Source: Vermamoeba vermiformis
Taxonomy: Eukaryota > Tubulinea > Echinamoebida
Reading direction: 5' to 3'
Length of the DNA stretch: 64,000 nucleotides
NCBI GenBank assembly: GCA_045837725.1
Contig: JBEWZL010000075.1
Location: 62,001 to 126,000, forward strand
Numbering within the stretch: position 1 is the stretch's first letter; each line of letters starts with the position of its first letter. The position numbers and the translations under genes were made by a program. Positions 26,964-38,758 of this stretch are shown piece by piece. Below the pieces are notes generated by a model, which was not told the DNA's origin, searched no databases, and saw only the letters and a list, made by a program, of their open reading frames with translations.

Positions 26964-29900
26964 ATGGCGAATCAAGTTCAGAGCTCTGCAGGTAATTTTA
27001 TGGATAGAATATTATATAGTATGGCGTTATTCTTGAATTGTATCAATTTTCAATCAAGCAATGGAAAGGCAATGATCCGATCGGAAAGTGACGTCAAAAA
27101 TATTTTCAAAAAATATTTAAACATGGAGGACGCTATTTTTATATAATTTTTGTATCATATTAGCTATACCGAGGATTGATTTTCTGATTCTTTTATTTTT
27201 AAGTGAGATGGACAAGCCAGCTGATCCTCAACAACAAAGATGAGCTGCGCCGTCTTGGGCTATCATTGAGTGAAAAGAATAATAAACGCGGTGTATTCTC
27301 ATGGCGAAAGGGCTCTGAATTGAACTTGGGCGCGTTAATACAACCCTTCGGAACCACATCCGCTCTCGACCTACGCTTACCCAAGTAAGTCCGATAATCC
27401 TTATACGATCAGAATTATTAACATCCATAGTAGATCGCCCCCTCGCTGCGCTAAATGCCGATCTTATATCTGCAATAGATCTACCATTGAAATCAGCACC
27501 GGTACGCGGATCAAATCCCCTCAATTAAAGCCCGTTGAAATAACAAATTCTAAATGTATATTGACAGGACAATGGAAATGTATATTTTGCCAAGCAGACA
27601 ACAAGACCACAGACTATTCTGTAGTTGAAGACAGATCTGCTCACGTAGAGCTGACTGAACCAGTTTATGAATTCGAAGAATTGAATGACACGAATATAGA
27701 CAATAATGCCATCAATACGAAGCCTCTTATAGTAATCATTGACTCGAATATTGATGCTGATGGTTTAAAGGTACAAAATTTTTCAACGCCACATCCACTC
27801 GGTCAAACTTTAATTTCTTCCTTTAATTATTCATAATACTAACCACTGAATATAGGGCATTAAGTCTGCACTCTCCACTCTCATAATGTCACGTCCAGCA
27901 CATGCGTTGACAGCTGTCATGAGTGTCGGTCGTACTGTCGGCGTATTTATCCTGTCACGTGACTTTGATCACGTGACACTACTGCGCGTGTCATCGACCC
28001 CCGATCAGCGGGCATTAGTTGCATTCACTGAACGGCGAGATGAGTTTCTAGTCACCGCTGAGCAATTGCCTAAAATAGAAACAGCGCTGGACAGCATGAT
28101 CAACAGCAGCGGAAAAAAACAAAAAGATCCGCCACGTGCTCTCGGTGCCGCATTGGAAGTGGCACTCGCCCTGCTTGAACGTATGTCCTTATTTGGCAAT
28201 TTAATATTGTATGTCATGAATTGACTTGACATTTTAGCCGTACAAATCGACAAGCCCACACGAGCAGCGGAAGAACAGGACGAAGAAGGGTTCACTGAAT
28301 CACATGCCATCCATCACGTGGGCGGTCACGTGCTCGTGTTGCTGAGTGGTCCGCCGAACTACGGGCATGGCGCGGTACCTAAAGGCGCGAGTTTTAATCG
28401 CAACAAAACTGTAAGTACTGGTGGCCATTACTTAATTTAGTAATAATCCGTCTCACGCCTTTCATGAACAGGACGAAGATGTGCAATTGGAACAAGCGGT
28501 TGAATTCTTCACGCGCACCGGTGACCGTGCGTGGCGGATGAATGTGACGGTGAATGTGTGCACGGCAGGCATGGAGAACTGCGAGCTCAAAGTGCTGCGA
28601 CAACTCACCACGCCGACTGGTGGTGTCGTGCTGTCACTGCCGGACTGGTCAGCCACACTGTCACGTGATCTATTGTCGCTCGATCAGTGTCGCGGATATG
28701 ACGCGCTGTTGTCCATCAGAACTGACGAGCGCGTGTCACTGATGCACATGATTGGTCCAGCGCGACAAGTGTCAAGTGGTACGAGACGATCTTTGACACG
28801 TTACATTGACAAGAATGACACGGCCACGATCTGTCAAGTGACAAGTGTCAATCAGTGGTCGACACTCGCACTGTACTTTGACCTCGATGAAGACCTCGCT
28901 GATGACGAGATAGTTTTCCAATTCACCGTGCAATACGCTGACACGCAGCTACGAAGGTTTGTTATTGACACGTTGAATTTGACACCTGTCATTACTGACA
29001 CTTGCGTTTAAGAGTGACACGTGTCATCACTGAGTCATTGAAGACAACAGGCAGCATCAGTACTTATTTGTCCTCATTCAATCTTGACAACTGTAAGTTC
29101 ATATTACACGCAGCACACTTGACATTAACACGTGCAATTAGGGCTGGTATTACTCGCCAAGAAGTGCGTGCTAGCAGCGGAACAAAACGAATCAGCTGTC
29201 GAAGCAGTTCATCAGGCGCTGTAAGTCACAGGCCACGATGTACTACATCCTCCTTAACCGACTAACACATTGCAGTGACGAGCGATTGAAGACAATTGTG
29301 CACAATGTCGGTGAGTTGAAAGACAACAATTACGTGCTGCCAACGACACTCGAGACCTTGCCATTCAAGTACGATCAGTCACACAACACTGAAGCGCTTG
29401 TATTAACACCTTCATTCGCAGAATATTCATGCTGCGACGTAGTCCAGTGCTGGGTCAAATACTGCAACACCCCGATGACGTCGAGTACTTGCGCGGTCTG
29501 TTCTTGGCCATGACACCTGACGCGTGTCAACGTGTCATTGAGCCACTTTTGTTGCTGGCCAGTCCCGAGAACAATTACACGCCAACACCGACTGTCGCTG
29601 AGAATTTAGTCCTGCAATCCAATCACGTGATTTTGTTTGATCAGCAGACCGATGTCTATATTTGGAGCGGTCAAAATGTACTCGGTGCTGAATACGACAA
29701 TGTGCGCAATCAATGCCGCGAAATCATTGATGACTTGGCGCAAGACAGATTCCCTAGACCCGTCATCAGAGTGTTTAATGTACGTTGTTTAATATTTAAG
29801 GACAGCTCGAGTAAGTTCTTACTTTTTATTACAGGAAAATCAACCGGACACGCGGTGGTTAGAGAGCAGATTGATCCCAGCACACCGAGACTCGTTCAAA

Positions 29901-30029
29901 GAACAAGTGCGCTCATTCCCCGCACTGCAACAACTCACCGACAAGATGTTGCAGCTGTTCATATCAAAATTTCAACGTACTGAAGAGCTGAGTTACAATC
30001 AGTATTACAAACAGCTGCTTGGCAGGTAA
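26964..30029 (+). CDS. Divergent Sec23-like protein
   Basis: Related to the COPII coat GTPase-activating subunit Sec23, which acts at ER exit sites. Order of parts: N-terminal strand, a zinc finger (CAKCRSYIC and WKCIFCQADN), a vWA-like trunk (LIVIIDSNIDADGLKGIKSA; MSVGRTVGVFIL), a beta-sandwich with the Sec23-type stretch YIDKNDTATICQVTSVNQWS, a helical region and a gelsolin-like C-terminus (NHVILFDQQTDVYIWSGQNV). Residues ENQPDTRWLESRLIP align with the region of the Sec23 arginine finger. The start at 26964 joins by a 210-nt intron to exon 2 (A|VRWTSQLIL). The protein is much diverged from canonical Sec23, so it may be a paralogue. Four of the window's TGACANNTGTCA palindromes lie in this gene. 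Confidence 0.8.
27908..27919. repeat. Palindrome TGACAGCTGTCA
   Basis: A perfect copy of the TGACANNTGTCA element, core GC, in an exon of the Sec23-like gene. Confidence 0.8.
28839..28850. repeat. Palindrome TGACAAGTGTCA
   Basis: A perfect-arm copy, core AG, in an exon of the Sec23-like gene. Confidence 0.8.
28980..29026. repeat. Two TGACANNTGTCA palindromes
   Basis: TGACACCTGTCA at 28980-28991 lies in an intron and TGACACGTGTCA at 29015-29026 at the start of the next exon, 35 bp apart. Confidence 0.8.
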
Positions 30030-30129
30030 AATATGTTAATAAAATGTAAATAGTTCTGAGAAAACGTGGTTCAGTGAACGAAATCTATTTACAAACATGT
30101 ACAATCTATTTACACGGGACTATTCATAT

Positions 30130-31952
30130 CTACCAGTGAATGCGGCGTTTGAATGAAAAACTGCGCCACACGCCATACTTCTTGCTGTTCTCGTGCAATA
30201 TCATAGCGAGTATGAATTGCAATATCCAGATGTGCACAAAGGCAAAGCTAATGTACGAGAAGTAGCCCTGGAGATAGCAACAGATCAAGAGCTGGAACAA
30301 AAACACGGGGAAGTAGACGAGTTGCAGGCCAAAATAGCTCGAGAGACTTTCTTTGCTGAACTGACGGTAGCAGACCAACAAGAAGAGCACGAGCACGACT
30401 TCAATCATCCACATTGGCGAGAAGATAGTCCACCAGCTAGTCTCAGTCAGTGCCACGCGATCAAGACGCAATGCGAGGGCGAGTAGAAACGACTGGAAGC
30501 ACAGATAGACGAGCACACTCACTGCCACATACACCACGCGCTGTCGAGCACTGGCCAAGCGAATGATGTCCTTGCAGATGCCGCACAACAGCACCGTGAA
30601 GAAGGTGAACAGCGGCGTCAGAACAGCCACCCACGACCAGCCAGCATTGACGCAGTAGTGGCGCGTGTACTGTGCGAGTGTCACTTCGTGTCCAGCTGTC
30701 AATGCGCCACTTGCAGCAGCACGACACGCGTCAAGTTTGAGCATTAATGTGACTGGGAATGCGAAGAAGAAGCAGCCCAGAGCTATGACCACAATAGCAG
30801 CCTCGAGCGAGTCCATGGTGCTGTAACACAGGGAACTCACCCAGCCACTCACGCGTTCGCGCACGTGTTCGTTGTCGATCAGCCCGCGCATTCTGAAGTA
30901 ACTGATCAGCACCACTGCACTGAGTGTCATGACGCTGAGTGTGATGTATGGAATGAAGATGGAGTAATATGATACTTTGGGCCAGTCAAAGTCGAGTTTG
31001 AGACAAATAAAAATGTAGATCAAGATCCACGAGCTGAAACTGACTGCGTTGTTCATGGGCGAGTTGAATAGTCTAAATAGCTCCATCATAGGCCCCCTTA
31101 ATAAGTCGTTGGCCTTGTGCAGCAGTAGATTTTCTTCGAGGATGAAATCAAACGCGCGAGAGTTCTGTCGTAACAAGTCAGCGGATGTACTTACAAAGAG
31201 TGTGATTTGCTTATTTTTACCTCCGCAGTCACTCTATGTAGTCTCTTTTGAGCGAGCCAGCGATTAGTGATGGTATTTACTCGATAGAAATGCTTCGGAT
31301 CTTTCTCCAAGCAAGCCAATCGCTCCATGTAGCTTTTCTGTTGTTTGAGCTGATCGTACGTGATCGTATCAGGTGATACGTCATCGGTGATATTTAAATC
31401 ACTATCATCGCAGTCTTGTTCGAATACGAGTGTCTTGCCGTCTTTCTTTAGCTCTTCGCTTAGGGCGGATTTGGCCAAATTCCGCCAGACCAAGTGATCG
31501 GAGGCAATTTGGTTCAAAATCTTATTTGATATGGACACTAAAATAGGATATATTAATTTTAAGATTGTTTTTAATCGGGATTAATCACCAATTTAAATGT
31601 CCGGAAAAATAAAACATAAATAAGTCCCACGTTATATTAGATGATGCTAATTAATTTATCTGGAACCCAAATAATATTAATCTGAAAAATAGGCCGGTTG
31701 TGCCAGATTAAGAACTATTTGGTGAATATTATAATATAAAATCGTATTATAATTACCTTCGCATAAAGTTTTGGCATCACATCGTGTAAAAACATGATAT
31801 AATAATATTTCTGTTGGTATATCTAAGATTGAAAGGCCACAAACATCGCTATCTTTCCTATCTGATTCTTTGCTTATTGGCTTGGAGAAATAGCTGCGTT
31901 TAAGCCATTCGAAGAGCAATACTAAGGTTCTATATATTGATGTGACGAACAT
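30130..31952 (-). CDS. F-box protein fused to TMEM185-like membrane domain
   Basis: Exon 1 (from 31952) holds an F-box, LSILDIPTEILLYHVFTRCD, continued in exon 2 with a VSISNKILNQIASDHLVWRNL stretch: the helices that bind SKP1 in SCF ubiquitin ligases. After an intron of about 56 nt the last exon (to 30130) encodes about 340 aa with eight or more hydrophobic segments. These include repeats of the form LALRLDR....WWTIFSPMWM, the pattern of the TMEM185A (transmembrane fragile-X-F) family. The layout suggests a membrane-anchored SCF substrate receptor, which is inference. The gene ends 100 bp from the convergent Sec23-like stop. The join between F-box and membrane parts rests on splice sites in the same frame; two separate genes are less likely because the second part lacks its own good start context. 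Confidence 0.78.
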
Positions 31953-32339
31953 GCTAATCTGACACTTGTGTCATTCATTGGTCTGCGCCTGTCAAAATAA
32001 ATTGGCCGAAAAATTAAGACCGATCATTATTTGGCGTGACTTTATTGCAAGGCTTGAACTACTACCTCCTCTTCCATTTTTTTGATTTCTCTTCTCGCCA
32101 TGGCCGGATGACATTGCGGCATATGCTTGCTTCACAGAACGCAAAAGTATACTTTGCACTCAAATGCGCCAAACAACGCGCGTGTCGGTTTTGCCATTTT
32201 TTAATTCGCACTTGAGAGAAGAGAGTGCTTGAAGGTTGGTAGAGGTAATTAATTATTTGCTGCGTTAGATATTTAGCTCGAACTGTGCAGCCGATTTTGA
32301 CTGGCAGTACCTAACGCTTTATTTAAGTAGGGGCTTTAA
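31953..32339. promoter_or_regulatory. Divergent intergenic region
   Basis: The 387-bp head-to-head gap between the F-box gene and the next plus-strand gene. It contains TGACACTTGTGTCA at about 31966, a relative of the window's palindrome with a wider spacer. I see no coding sequence. Confidence 0.4.
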
Positions 32340-33192
32340 ATGGAGATTGAAGTTGGATTTAAAACAATGTTGGTGGATTTTATTATTAAATTAGACGTCG
32401 ATTATGACCAAGAATTGAAACAATTCGGAAAAAGTTACAACGAGCTTTTGCTTTTCTACAAAGAACAATTTACAACAATATTTGAGGATAATCTCGAAAT
32501 ATTGCATATATTACCAGGATCCTTCGTAGCCTTATGCAAGCTAGAACAAAATCTTCGGGATGTGCTGCAAATTGTGGCCGCGAACCAGTTCGTGCTTCCA
32601 CTTGCGCACAACAAAGGACAAACGACTCGAATATTATCGATAGATTGTTGGGTGGATGGAGGGATGCGGAAAATTCTATCTGAAAGCGAAATAGTGAGGG
32701 TTCTTGAAATGTTGCCCTCGGTAAGAGGCATGGTCGTTAAGGAGGTATTAATTATCACTTTAGGAACACACACTGATATCACAAACATCTTTTCCTGCTC
32801 CTGAACCGGGAATAGCACTCAACAGGTCCCAAAGACTAAGTGCAGAAGTGGATCCGTACCGTTCATTTGTTGAGGCAATGGACCCAGACGAATTTGACGT
32901 CCCTCTGTCCAAGCTCAAAACCATCCCTTCAATTTGGCGTCGAAAAATGAAGGACCTAGCAGAGAAGTTAAGAACCAGCACCATGAGTGATGACGATTGG
33001 ACTGCACTAGCCCTGGTGCGCATCACAAGAGAACAAGCTGTCATTTCATGGCGCAAATATTTGACAGCAAAATACTCGCCTAACCCTCCACTGCAACCAT
33101 CATTGGAGGGCCTTGGTGTCCTTCACCATCTTTGGTCAGTACAACGAAAATTGGCCTTGATTCCCTTGTATCTCGATAACAATAAAGTCTGA
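32340..33192 (+). CDS. Unrecognised protein
   Basis: ATG at 32340 (MEIEVGFKTMLVDFIIKLDVD), then a single intron best placed at 32721-32763 (43 nt, GTAAGA donor), then HTLISQTSFPAPEPGIALNR and on to a stop at 33190, about 270 aa. The N-terminal half is helical, with a YDQELKQFGKSYNELLLFY stretch suggesting a long amphipathic helix. The C-terminal half includes DPDEFDVPLSKLKTIPSIW and RKLALIPLYLDNN. No catalytic or binding motif is evident and I do not recognise a family. The poly(A) signal AATAAA overlaps the last codons. It faces the next, also unrecognised, gene tail to tail. Confidence 0.65.
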
Positions 33193-33201
33193 CACTTTAT
33201 T
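33181..33201. promoter_or_regulatory. Palindromic bidirectional poly(A) signal
   Basis: AATAAAGT and ACTTTATT form perfect 8-bp arms around a 5-nt spacer, so AATAAA can be read on both strands. On the plus strand it sits inside the last codons of the upstream gene; on the minus strand it serves the convergent gene ending at 33346. It looks like a compact shared 3'-end signal. Confidence 0.6.
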
Positions 33202-33345
33202 TGCCCAGTCTGATCTATGGCAGGTTTGTTCAGGCCTTGACAAGCAATGGCTACGGCTCTCTTCTGTTTTGACTAACCAAGCCAATGTTGTTGATCGATC
33301 AGACCAGAGCCAAGGTACGCTTCACTTGCACTACCACAAGACTTA

Positions 33346-33909
33346 TCACACGACTGAACTGCCTGTTCTAAGGCGAGGGGAGAGTGGTGGTACGTCATCA
33401 GGTGGTGGCAGCCACTCGAGCGGGAACAATGTCTTGTTGTTGAGTAGCTCTGTCTCCACAAGAGGTTTGAGCACTGAACTGACCTACGTAGATAAAGCAG
33501 TATTAGCATTGACAATAACAACACGTGCATCGATATCACTGCCTGGACTTACTTGTACGAAATGTTTCACTTTGAGGGGTGGTGGGACATAATCCACAAC
33601 TGCTCTGTTGCCACTGCCCTCACTAGGCACAAACAATACTGCGGATGTTTGATGTCTAGTCATGCCAGGTGGACCTTTGAGGTCGTGTGGCTGTGCTACC
33701 GTTGCTTGATCTGGCGGTGGGGGAATATCGCCACGTAATATCATTTGCTTCTCGAAACAATGCCCAGACCACACTTTAGGACGTGTTAAATCGACACGCG
33801 GCGATGATTGCAACTGATTGGGCTGCTCGGCTGACTTGCCTTGTGGATTTGACGGTCGACGTAGCGAACCAATGGTAAATGATGCACCACGCGGCGGGTC
33901 TGCAGACAT
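33346..33909 (-). CDS. Unrecognised Pro-rich small protein
   Basis: Start MSADPPRGASFTIGSLRRPS at 33909. The coding part has two exons joined by a roughly 70-nt intron (VKHFVQ|VSSVLKPLVE) and ends in a stop at 33346, about 165 aa. It is Pro/Ser-rich at the start, with KVWSGHCFEKQMILRGDIPP and ending LFPLEWLPPPDDVPPL. An acceptor directly before the ATG and a donor at about 34108 indicate a 5'-UTR intron of about 200 nt. No family recognised. The plus-strand open frame over the same bases is a shadow. Confidence 0.6.
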
Positions 33910-34464
33910 CTTTTAAACCCAAATATATGTTTATTAGTATAGCGTAATTACTACAGTAAGATGATAAAGCTAAAAGCAGTAATTTGAATTTAGTGAATAA
34001 AAATTATTGTAGAGAAATATTTGTTATGACGCAGTAGGTAAATTAGTAGAAAAATTAATACAGTTCCGAACCGTTATTATTATTGTTAATAAAAGCTTCA
34101 CAACTTACCTTGCGAAAATTAAACTGCTGGGCTAGCTCTGAGCTTGCTAGGACTAGAATGCGAAGAACCCGCTAACGAGGTCAAAACTCTACAATGAGTT
34201 GTAGTTGTAGTGCACAGTAGCTTTAAGAATGAAGACAAATCTTTCCGGTTTACGCACCGTTAAATAAATTCCAGCTTCCTTTTTAGGCCAACTGTACTCG
34301 CAGGCTTACTGTGACCAACCTAAACCTGTTGTTACTTCTCAACCCTATTGTTTGCACTGAACGATCATTTGCGCAAGAGCCCGGGAACTGCAATAGAAAA
34401 CAATTACTGCAGAAAGTTTCAGTTGTCTCGTTCAAGTAGTGTCAAACACCACAACAGCCATAAA
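33910..34464. other. 5'-UTR intron and divergent promoter region
   Basis: The left part (33910 to about 34108) looks like an intron in the 5'-UTR of the Pro-rich gene: a GTAAGT donor on the minus strand near 34108 and an AAAAG acceptor right before the ATG. The rest is the head-to-head promoter shared with RPB4. I see no other feature. Confidence 0.5.
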
Positions 34465-35077
34465 ATGAATCAAGAAGAGGACGCAGATAAATTACAGTTC
34501 GGCAAAGGTATAGTAGGACGATGAGCATCACACTCCGGTCGGGCTAACAGATCGCCTTTTTTCAGATTTCAACGAAGCGATTACATTATTTATTTCTGAA
34601 GTGGCCATTCCACTCGAATTTAAACAAAAACAAAGCGAGGATAATGAATTTAACGAGTAAGTGGCTCTTTGAATTAAAATAATTATTTGCTTATTTTTCA
34701 TAATTTTCTGTAATTATTCTTTGGCTGTTTTCAATTTTTTAATGGATTGCTAACGATATTATAGTGTCTTTGATAAAACTCTAGAATATACACAACGATT
34801 CAATCGATACAAAAATAAAGCTACAGTCGACCAAGTACGATTGTAAGTAGATGCGTCGAGAAACAACACTGTACTACGACATTAATATTAATATGATGAA
34901 TACAGATTGTTAAATAAGCACCCAGAGTTTCATAAATTCGAGATTGCGCAGATCGCCAATCTGTGTCCCGAGACAGCAGACGAAGCGATGGCGCTGATCC
35001 CTAGTCTGCACAAACACGATCCAGATGTGATTCAGTCCATATTGGAGGACTTGTCGCGGTTTAGAAAGTTCAACTAG
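34465..35077 (+). CDS. POLR2D: RNA polymerase II subunit RPB4
   Basis: The stalk subunit that pairs with RPB7 in RNA polymerase II. Four exons from ATG at 34465 (MNQEEDADKLQFGK) to TAG at 35075, about 145 aa. The HRDC-like C-terminal domain FHKFEIAQIANLCPETADEA, then MALIPSLHKH, is diagnostic of RPB4 and closely matches animal and fungal forms. Introns are about 50 to 100 nt with GTAAG donors. The family is short and intronless in few lineages; the length here is normal. Confidence 0.95.
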
Positions 35078-35627
35078 ACCTCGCTACTGCATTCGTGACT
35101 TTGTAACCTTAATAACACCGAACTAAACCTGCTCTTCTTGTAAAGACCGAGTCCTCTGTATTAACAGTATTGTAGCACTACTATAGCGATACTCGAAATT
35201 GTGGTGCTAGGCAAAATCCGGAATCCACCCTCGGGGTTTTGATTCCTCAGCCTGAAAAATCTATTTAGATAACGATCCTTGCAACACAGTGGTACGGAAG
35301 TGGTTAATGATTCAGAAATTACGTTGTGCGCTTCATCTGCATCCGAATTAAGCGTTATGTTTCAGCAAGTACTCAGAACAACTGTCGACGCTGCCCCTAG
35401 CTTGGATAGCACCAGTATATATCTTCCCTAATATAGTGAGTCTTCTGGGCATTCAAACTTTGCGTGTATCTCGCCGGGAGCTCGTGGTCTAAAAAAAACA
35501 AAACCAGCTGAAATAATTACTAATTCGTTCGTCGGTGTAACACACACGAGGAAGACCCTTATTTGTTTGACGAGATCACCAAGTTAATTGGATTATTAAA
35601 GAGTCTTCAAAGATCTAGTTTACGTCG
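35078..35627. other. Intergenic region, nothing recognised
   Basis: A 550-bp gap between RPB4 and the SAPS gene, both on the plus strand. I looked for tRNA, spliceosomal snRNA and snoRNA motifs and could not support one. TAG directly before the SAPS 5' leader (about 35616) could be the acceptor of a 5'-UTR intron. Confidence 0.4.
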
Positions 35628-38405
35628 ATGCAGTTTTGGAAAGACTTTTCGTTCCCTTCTCCAATTGATGATATATTGAAGCAAGGTGACTTCGACCTCG
35701 AGGAATTATTGGACGAAGATGAAGTCATTCAAGAGACTCGAAATCATAAGAAGGAATTAATAGAATAGTATCCAAAACCAAACCTAATTCTGATGCGCTA
35801 GATCGCTCTATTGATTGATTATTTACATGTTAAAAATTATTTCCCTTAACTTTTTATTCTAGTCTTGCTAAACCAGAAACTCTACACCGTTTACTTGATT
35901 TGATCACCGTCGAACCAGCCGAAGATGCTGGAGAAAAAGAACGATTTAGGTGAGTATACCTTTGATATTATCTACATTAGTATTATATTACAGTTACAGC
36001 TGCTGAATGTGATTAGTATTGCAATTAACCAAAGATTTTGGTTGCGGCTCCACAATCCGGCAGTTTTTTAATATTTTAAATTGCTCCGATAATATATAAA
36101 TATGTAGTGATAAATAACAATCTCGCTATAATCGTATTTATTTATTATACATCAATTGATTAAGCGTTAGGAAATTTAAAATTTCCTCTTCTCACGATCT
36201 GACCGTTTTTTATTGCAACACAGATACCCCGCTATTGTTTGCGAATTATTATGTTCAGAAGTCGAGGAGATGGACAATCAAGTCGTCAACAATGCCGAGT
36301 ATTTTGATAAGTTATTCGATTTTTTCAACAAGGACAAAGTCAATCCATTCCTTGCAACTTTTGTTTGCCGCGTTGCAAGCTGCTATTTATTGGTTAAGCC
36401 TAAAGAGGTACGCATTATATTATTTTAGCAATATCGAGTCAAAACAATCGATTTTAATTATTTTTGTAAAGACGATCACGTACATGAAAAACAAGGCCGG
36501 TTTTATCGATAATTTCTTCCGCCATTTGGACGTGGGTGCTGTCACTGAATTTTTGACGAAATTGATCAACTTGGAGACTCAACCTGAAGGTGCTGGCACT
36601 CTCGACGTAAGTGTTGTAGCTACACATGGATCTGCAATTTAAATGAATAATTTCTGCAATTAAATAGCAAGAATAACATATATTAATATTTTCTCTATTT
36701 AACAGTGGTTGAGCGAGCAAGAATTCATTCGAAAGATTATTCGCAAGTTCGACGTCCAATTTGTTCACGTGAGTACTTTTAATGCTGCTAAAAATAGCAC
36801 TCAATGCCTCAATGTCACGGCCGTACTGACGCGCTGTTAGATGCACTCGGATGTGGCCCAAACACTGTTAGACATCATCTCAGTCTCCTCGCCCAATTCA
36901 CCGCTGTTGACACAACTGGCCAATGAAGACACGATGCGATTGTTGTTCGATCTCATGCTCTCACCCACTTCTGGCTCCAGCTCTGCCATTCACTATGGCC
37001 TCTCAGTGCTGATTGGTCTCATTATCCCCATTGGCTCTTTGTTGGACGAGAGTGACACTGAAGGTGACAGCGACGATGAAGGTGACAAACAGAAGGCTGA
37101 AGTCACCATGGAGAACTTGCCGGCCTGGATCCGCTTGTTGCTGGACAAATTGGCGGACTTGAAGAACGTGCTCTTGAACCCCACTGTAAGTAGCGTGCTG
37201 TTGCGGTGTTGTATTCGATTTGTGTTGACTGATGGCCCATAGAATGCTCCGCAATTCAATCTGCCGAGTGGTAACTTGAAGAAGGCATTTGGCATGGACC
37301 GAATCAAGATTTTGGAGTACATTGATGCCTTGTTGGGCTTCCAATCAAAGCCCGTCGACAAAGTCATTTTGGATCACGATTTAATCTCAGTCATCATGGT
37401 ACGCGAGCTGAATACATGAGTCTCGTGCGTGGTGTTAATAATGGATTTTATTAGGACCTTTTCTTCGAATATGAATGGAACACTTTTATTCAAAACATTG
37501 CGCAGAGCATTATTGAACACATTTTGGACGACGATCACGATGAATTGCGCGAATCAGTAAGTCAACAATCAACACGTCTAGTACTCTGTATGATTGCTAA
37601 TAACGTGTCTCCAGTTATTTTCAAAAACCAAGCTTATTGACCGCATTATCAATGGCGAGCGAGCGAACAAAGAAATCGAAGCCAAGCCACAAGGTGTTCG
37701 TCGCGCGTACATGGGACACTTGCTGAACATTGCCGAGAAGTTGAAAGAGTCCTCTGAACACGACGACGTTGTCCGACAACACTTGGCTTGTACGTACTCG
37801 TATTCTCCCTGTCAATAGTAGTCGTGACTAACGCTGTTATTGCAGCACACCCGAGCTGGAATGAGTTCGTGTCCGGCCCATTGACCGTGAAAGAAGCACG
37901 CGAGGCCATCACACTGGGCGGTGCACAACCACGCAGCTCAGACCGATACTTGCCCGATCAAGACATTGCACAGCTCGGTCGTTCACTCTCTGGCGGTGGT
38001 TTCCAGGGCCTGTTAGACCTCTCCAAGTACGTCTTGTTGTCGCGTGACACGTGTCATGTAGTGTGTTCTAACGCTTGTTGTTTGACAGCTACGCCAATTA
38101 CAACCAAGACGACGAGGACGATGATGACGATCAAGACGGCGATGACGACGATGATGACGATGACGACGACAATCAAGATGACGAACACGATGTAAGTAGT
38201 CACTATAATAATAATAACCATCAGTCATAATGATGTTGTCGGACAAATGCTGGATCTGCTCGTACTAACTGCTGCTTTGTAGTTGATTGAAGAAGAAGGA
38301 GACGACGATGTAGATATGGACAGCGACACTGACGGCGAGGACTACGACACAGAACAGTCAGAAGTGTTGTTGACGAAACAGGAGATTGAGGCCATTGAAA
38401 TATAA
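35628..38405 (+). CDS. PP6 regulatory subunit, SAPS domain
   Basis: A SIT4-associated / PPP6R scaffold that binds the PP6 (Sit4) phosphatase and controls its targets in the cell cycle. The opening MQFWKDFSFPSPIDDILKQ parallels human PPP6R MFWKFDLHTTSHIDTLL. Further matches are DEDEVIQETRNHKKELIEYL, YPAIVCELLCSEV, AGFIDNFFRHLDVGAV, and RRAYMGHLLNIAEKL in the late part. Armadillo-like helical repeats make up the body. About twelve exons; intron 2 is about 270 nt, long for this window. The C-terminus is an acidic Asp run (38100-38170) then Glu/Asp-rich to the stop, unlike the shorter human tail. A perfect TGACACGTGTCA lies in the intron at 38045. Confidence 0.93.
38045..38056. repeat. Palindrome TGACACGTGTCA
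   Basis: A perfect copy in an intron of the SAPS gene. Confidence 0.8.
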
Positions 38406-38758
38406 ATAACAAACTAGAACGAACTTTGGCTGAGATCCAGAAAATTAAGTTATTGAAATTTTTAGTTTGAAAAGCGCTGTACAAATATAAAGCAAATATA
38501 CATTACTCAATGTCTTTAAGTTGTGCATTTCCAATTTCGGTCTGGCTGCTCTTCCACAGTCGAACCAGAAATCAGCGAACACCAACGCGGGAGGCGGAGG
38601 TCCAGCTGAGATTTCGCGTTCAGCGATCAGACTTTTTGTGGAACTTCGCAGTTTGATTATTAAGACTTAGTTTACTGCGAGTTTTGTCCTGTTTTTTTTA
38701 TATCACTGCTCCGCGACACCACAGGTTGGAAACTACCTTTTCAAGTTCGTAAAGTATC
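38406..38758. other. Intergenic region, nothing recognised
   Basis: The 353-bp tandem gap between the SAPS gene and TRMU. It holds the 3' end of the first and the promoter of the second. I see no RNA gene or clear TATA box. Confidence 0.4.

Noticed and set aside
26931-27146. 71-aa plus-strand ORF
   Set aside because: It runs from exon 1 of the Sec23-like gene into its 210-nt intron; the splice sites fit better.
32745-32763. A 19-nt intron (GTATTA to TTTAG)
   Set aside because: A better GTAAGA donor at 32721 gives a 43-nt intron with the same acceptor and frame.
35078-35627. Possible snRNA, snoRNA or tRNA in the RPB4-SAPS gap
   Set aside because: No box motifs, T-loop or stem set could be matched by eye.
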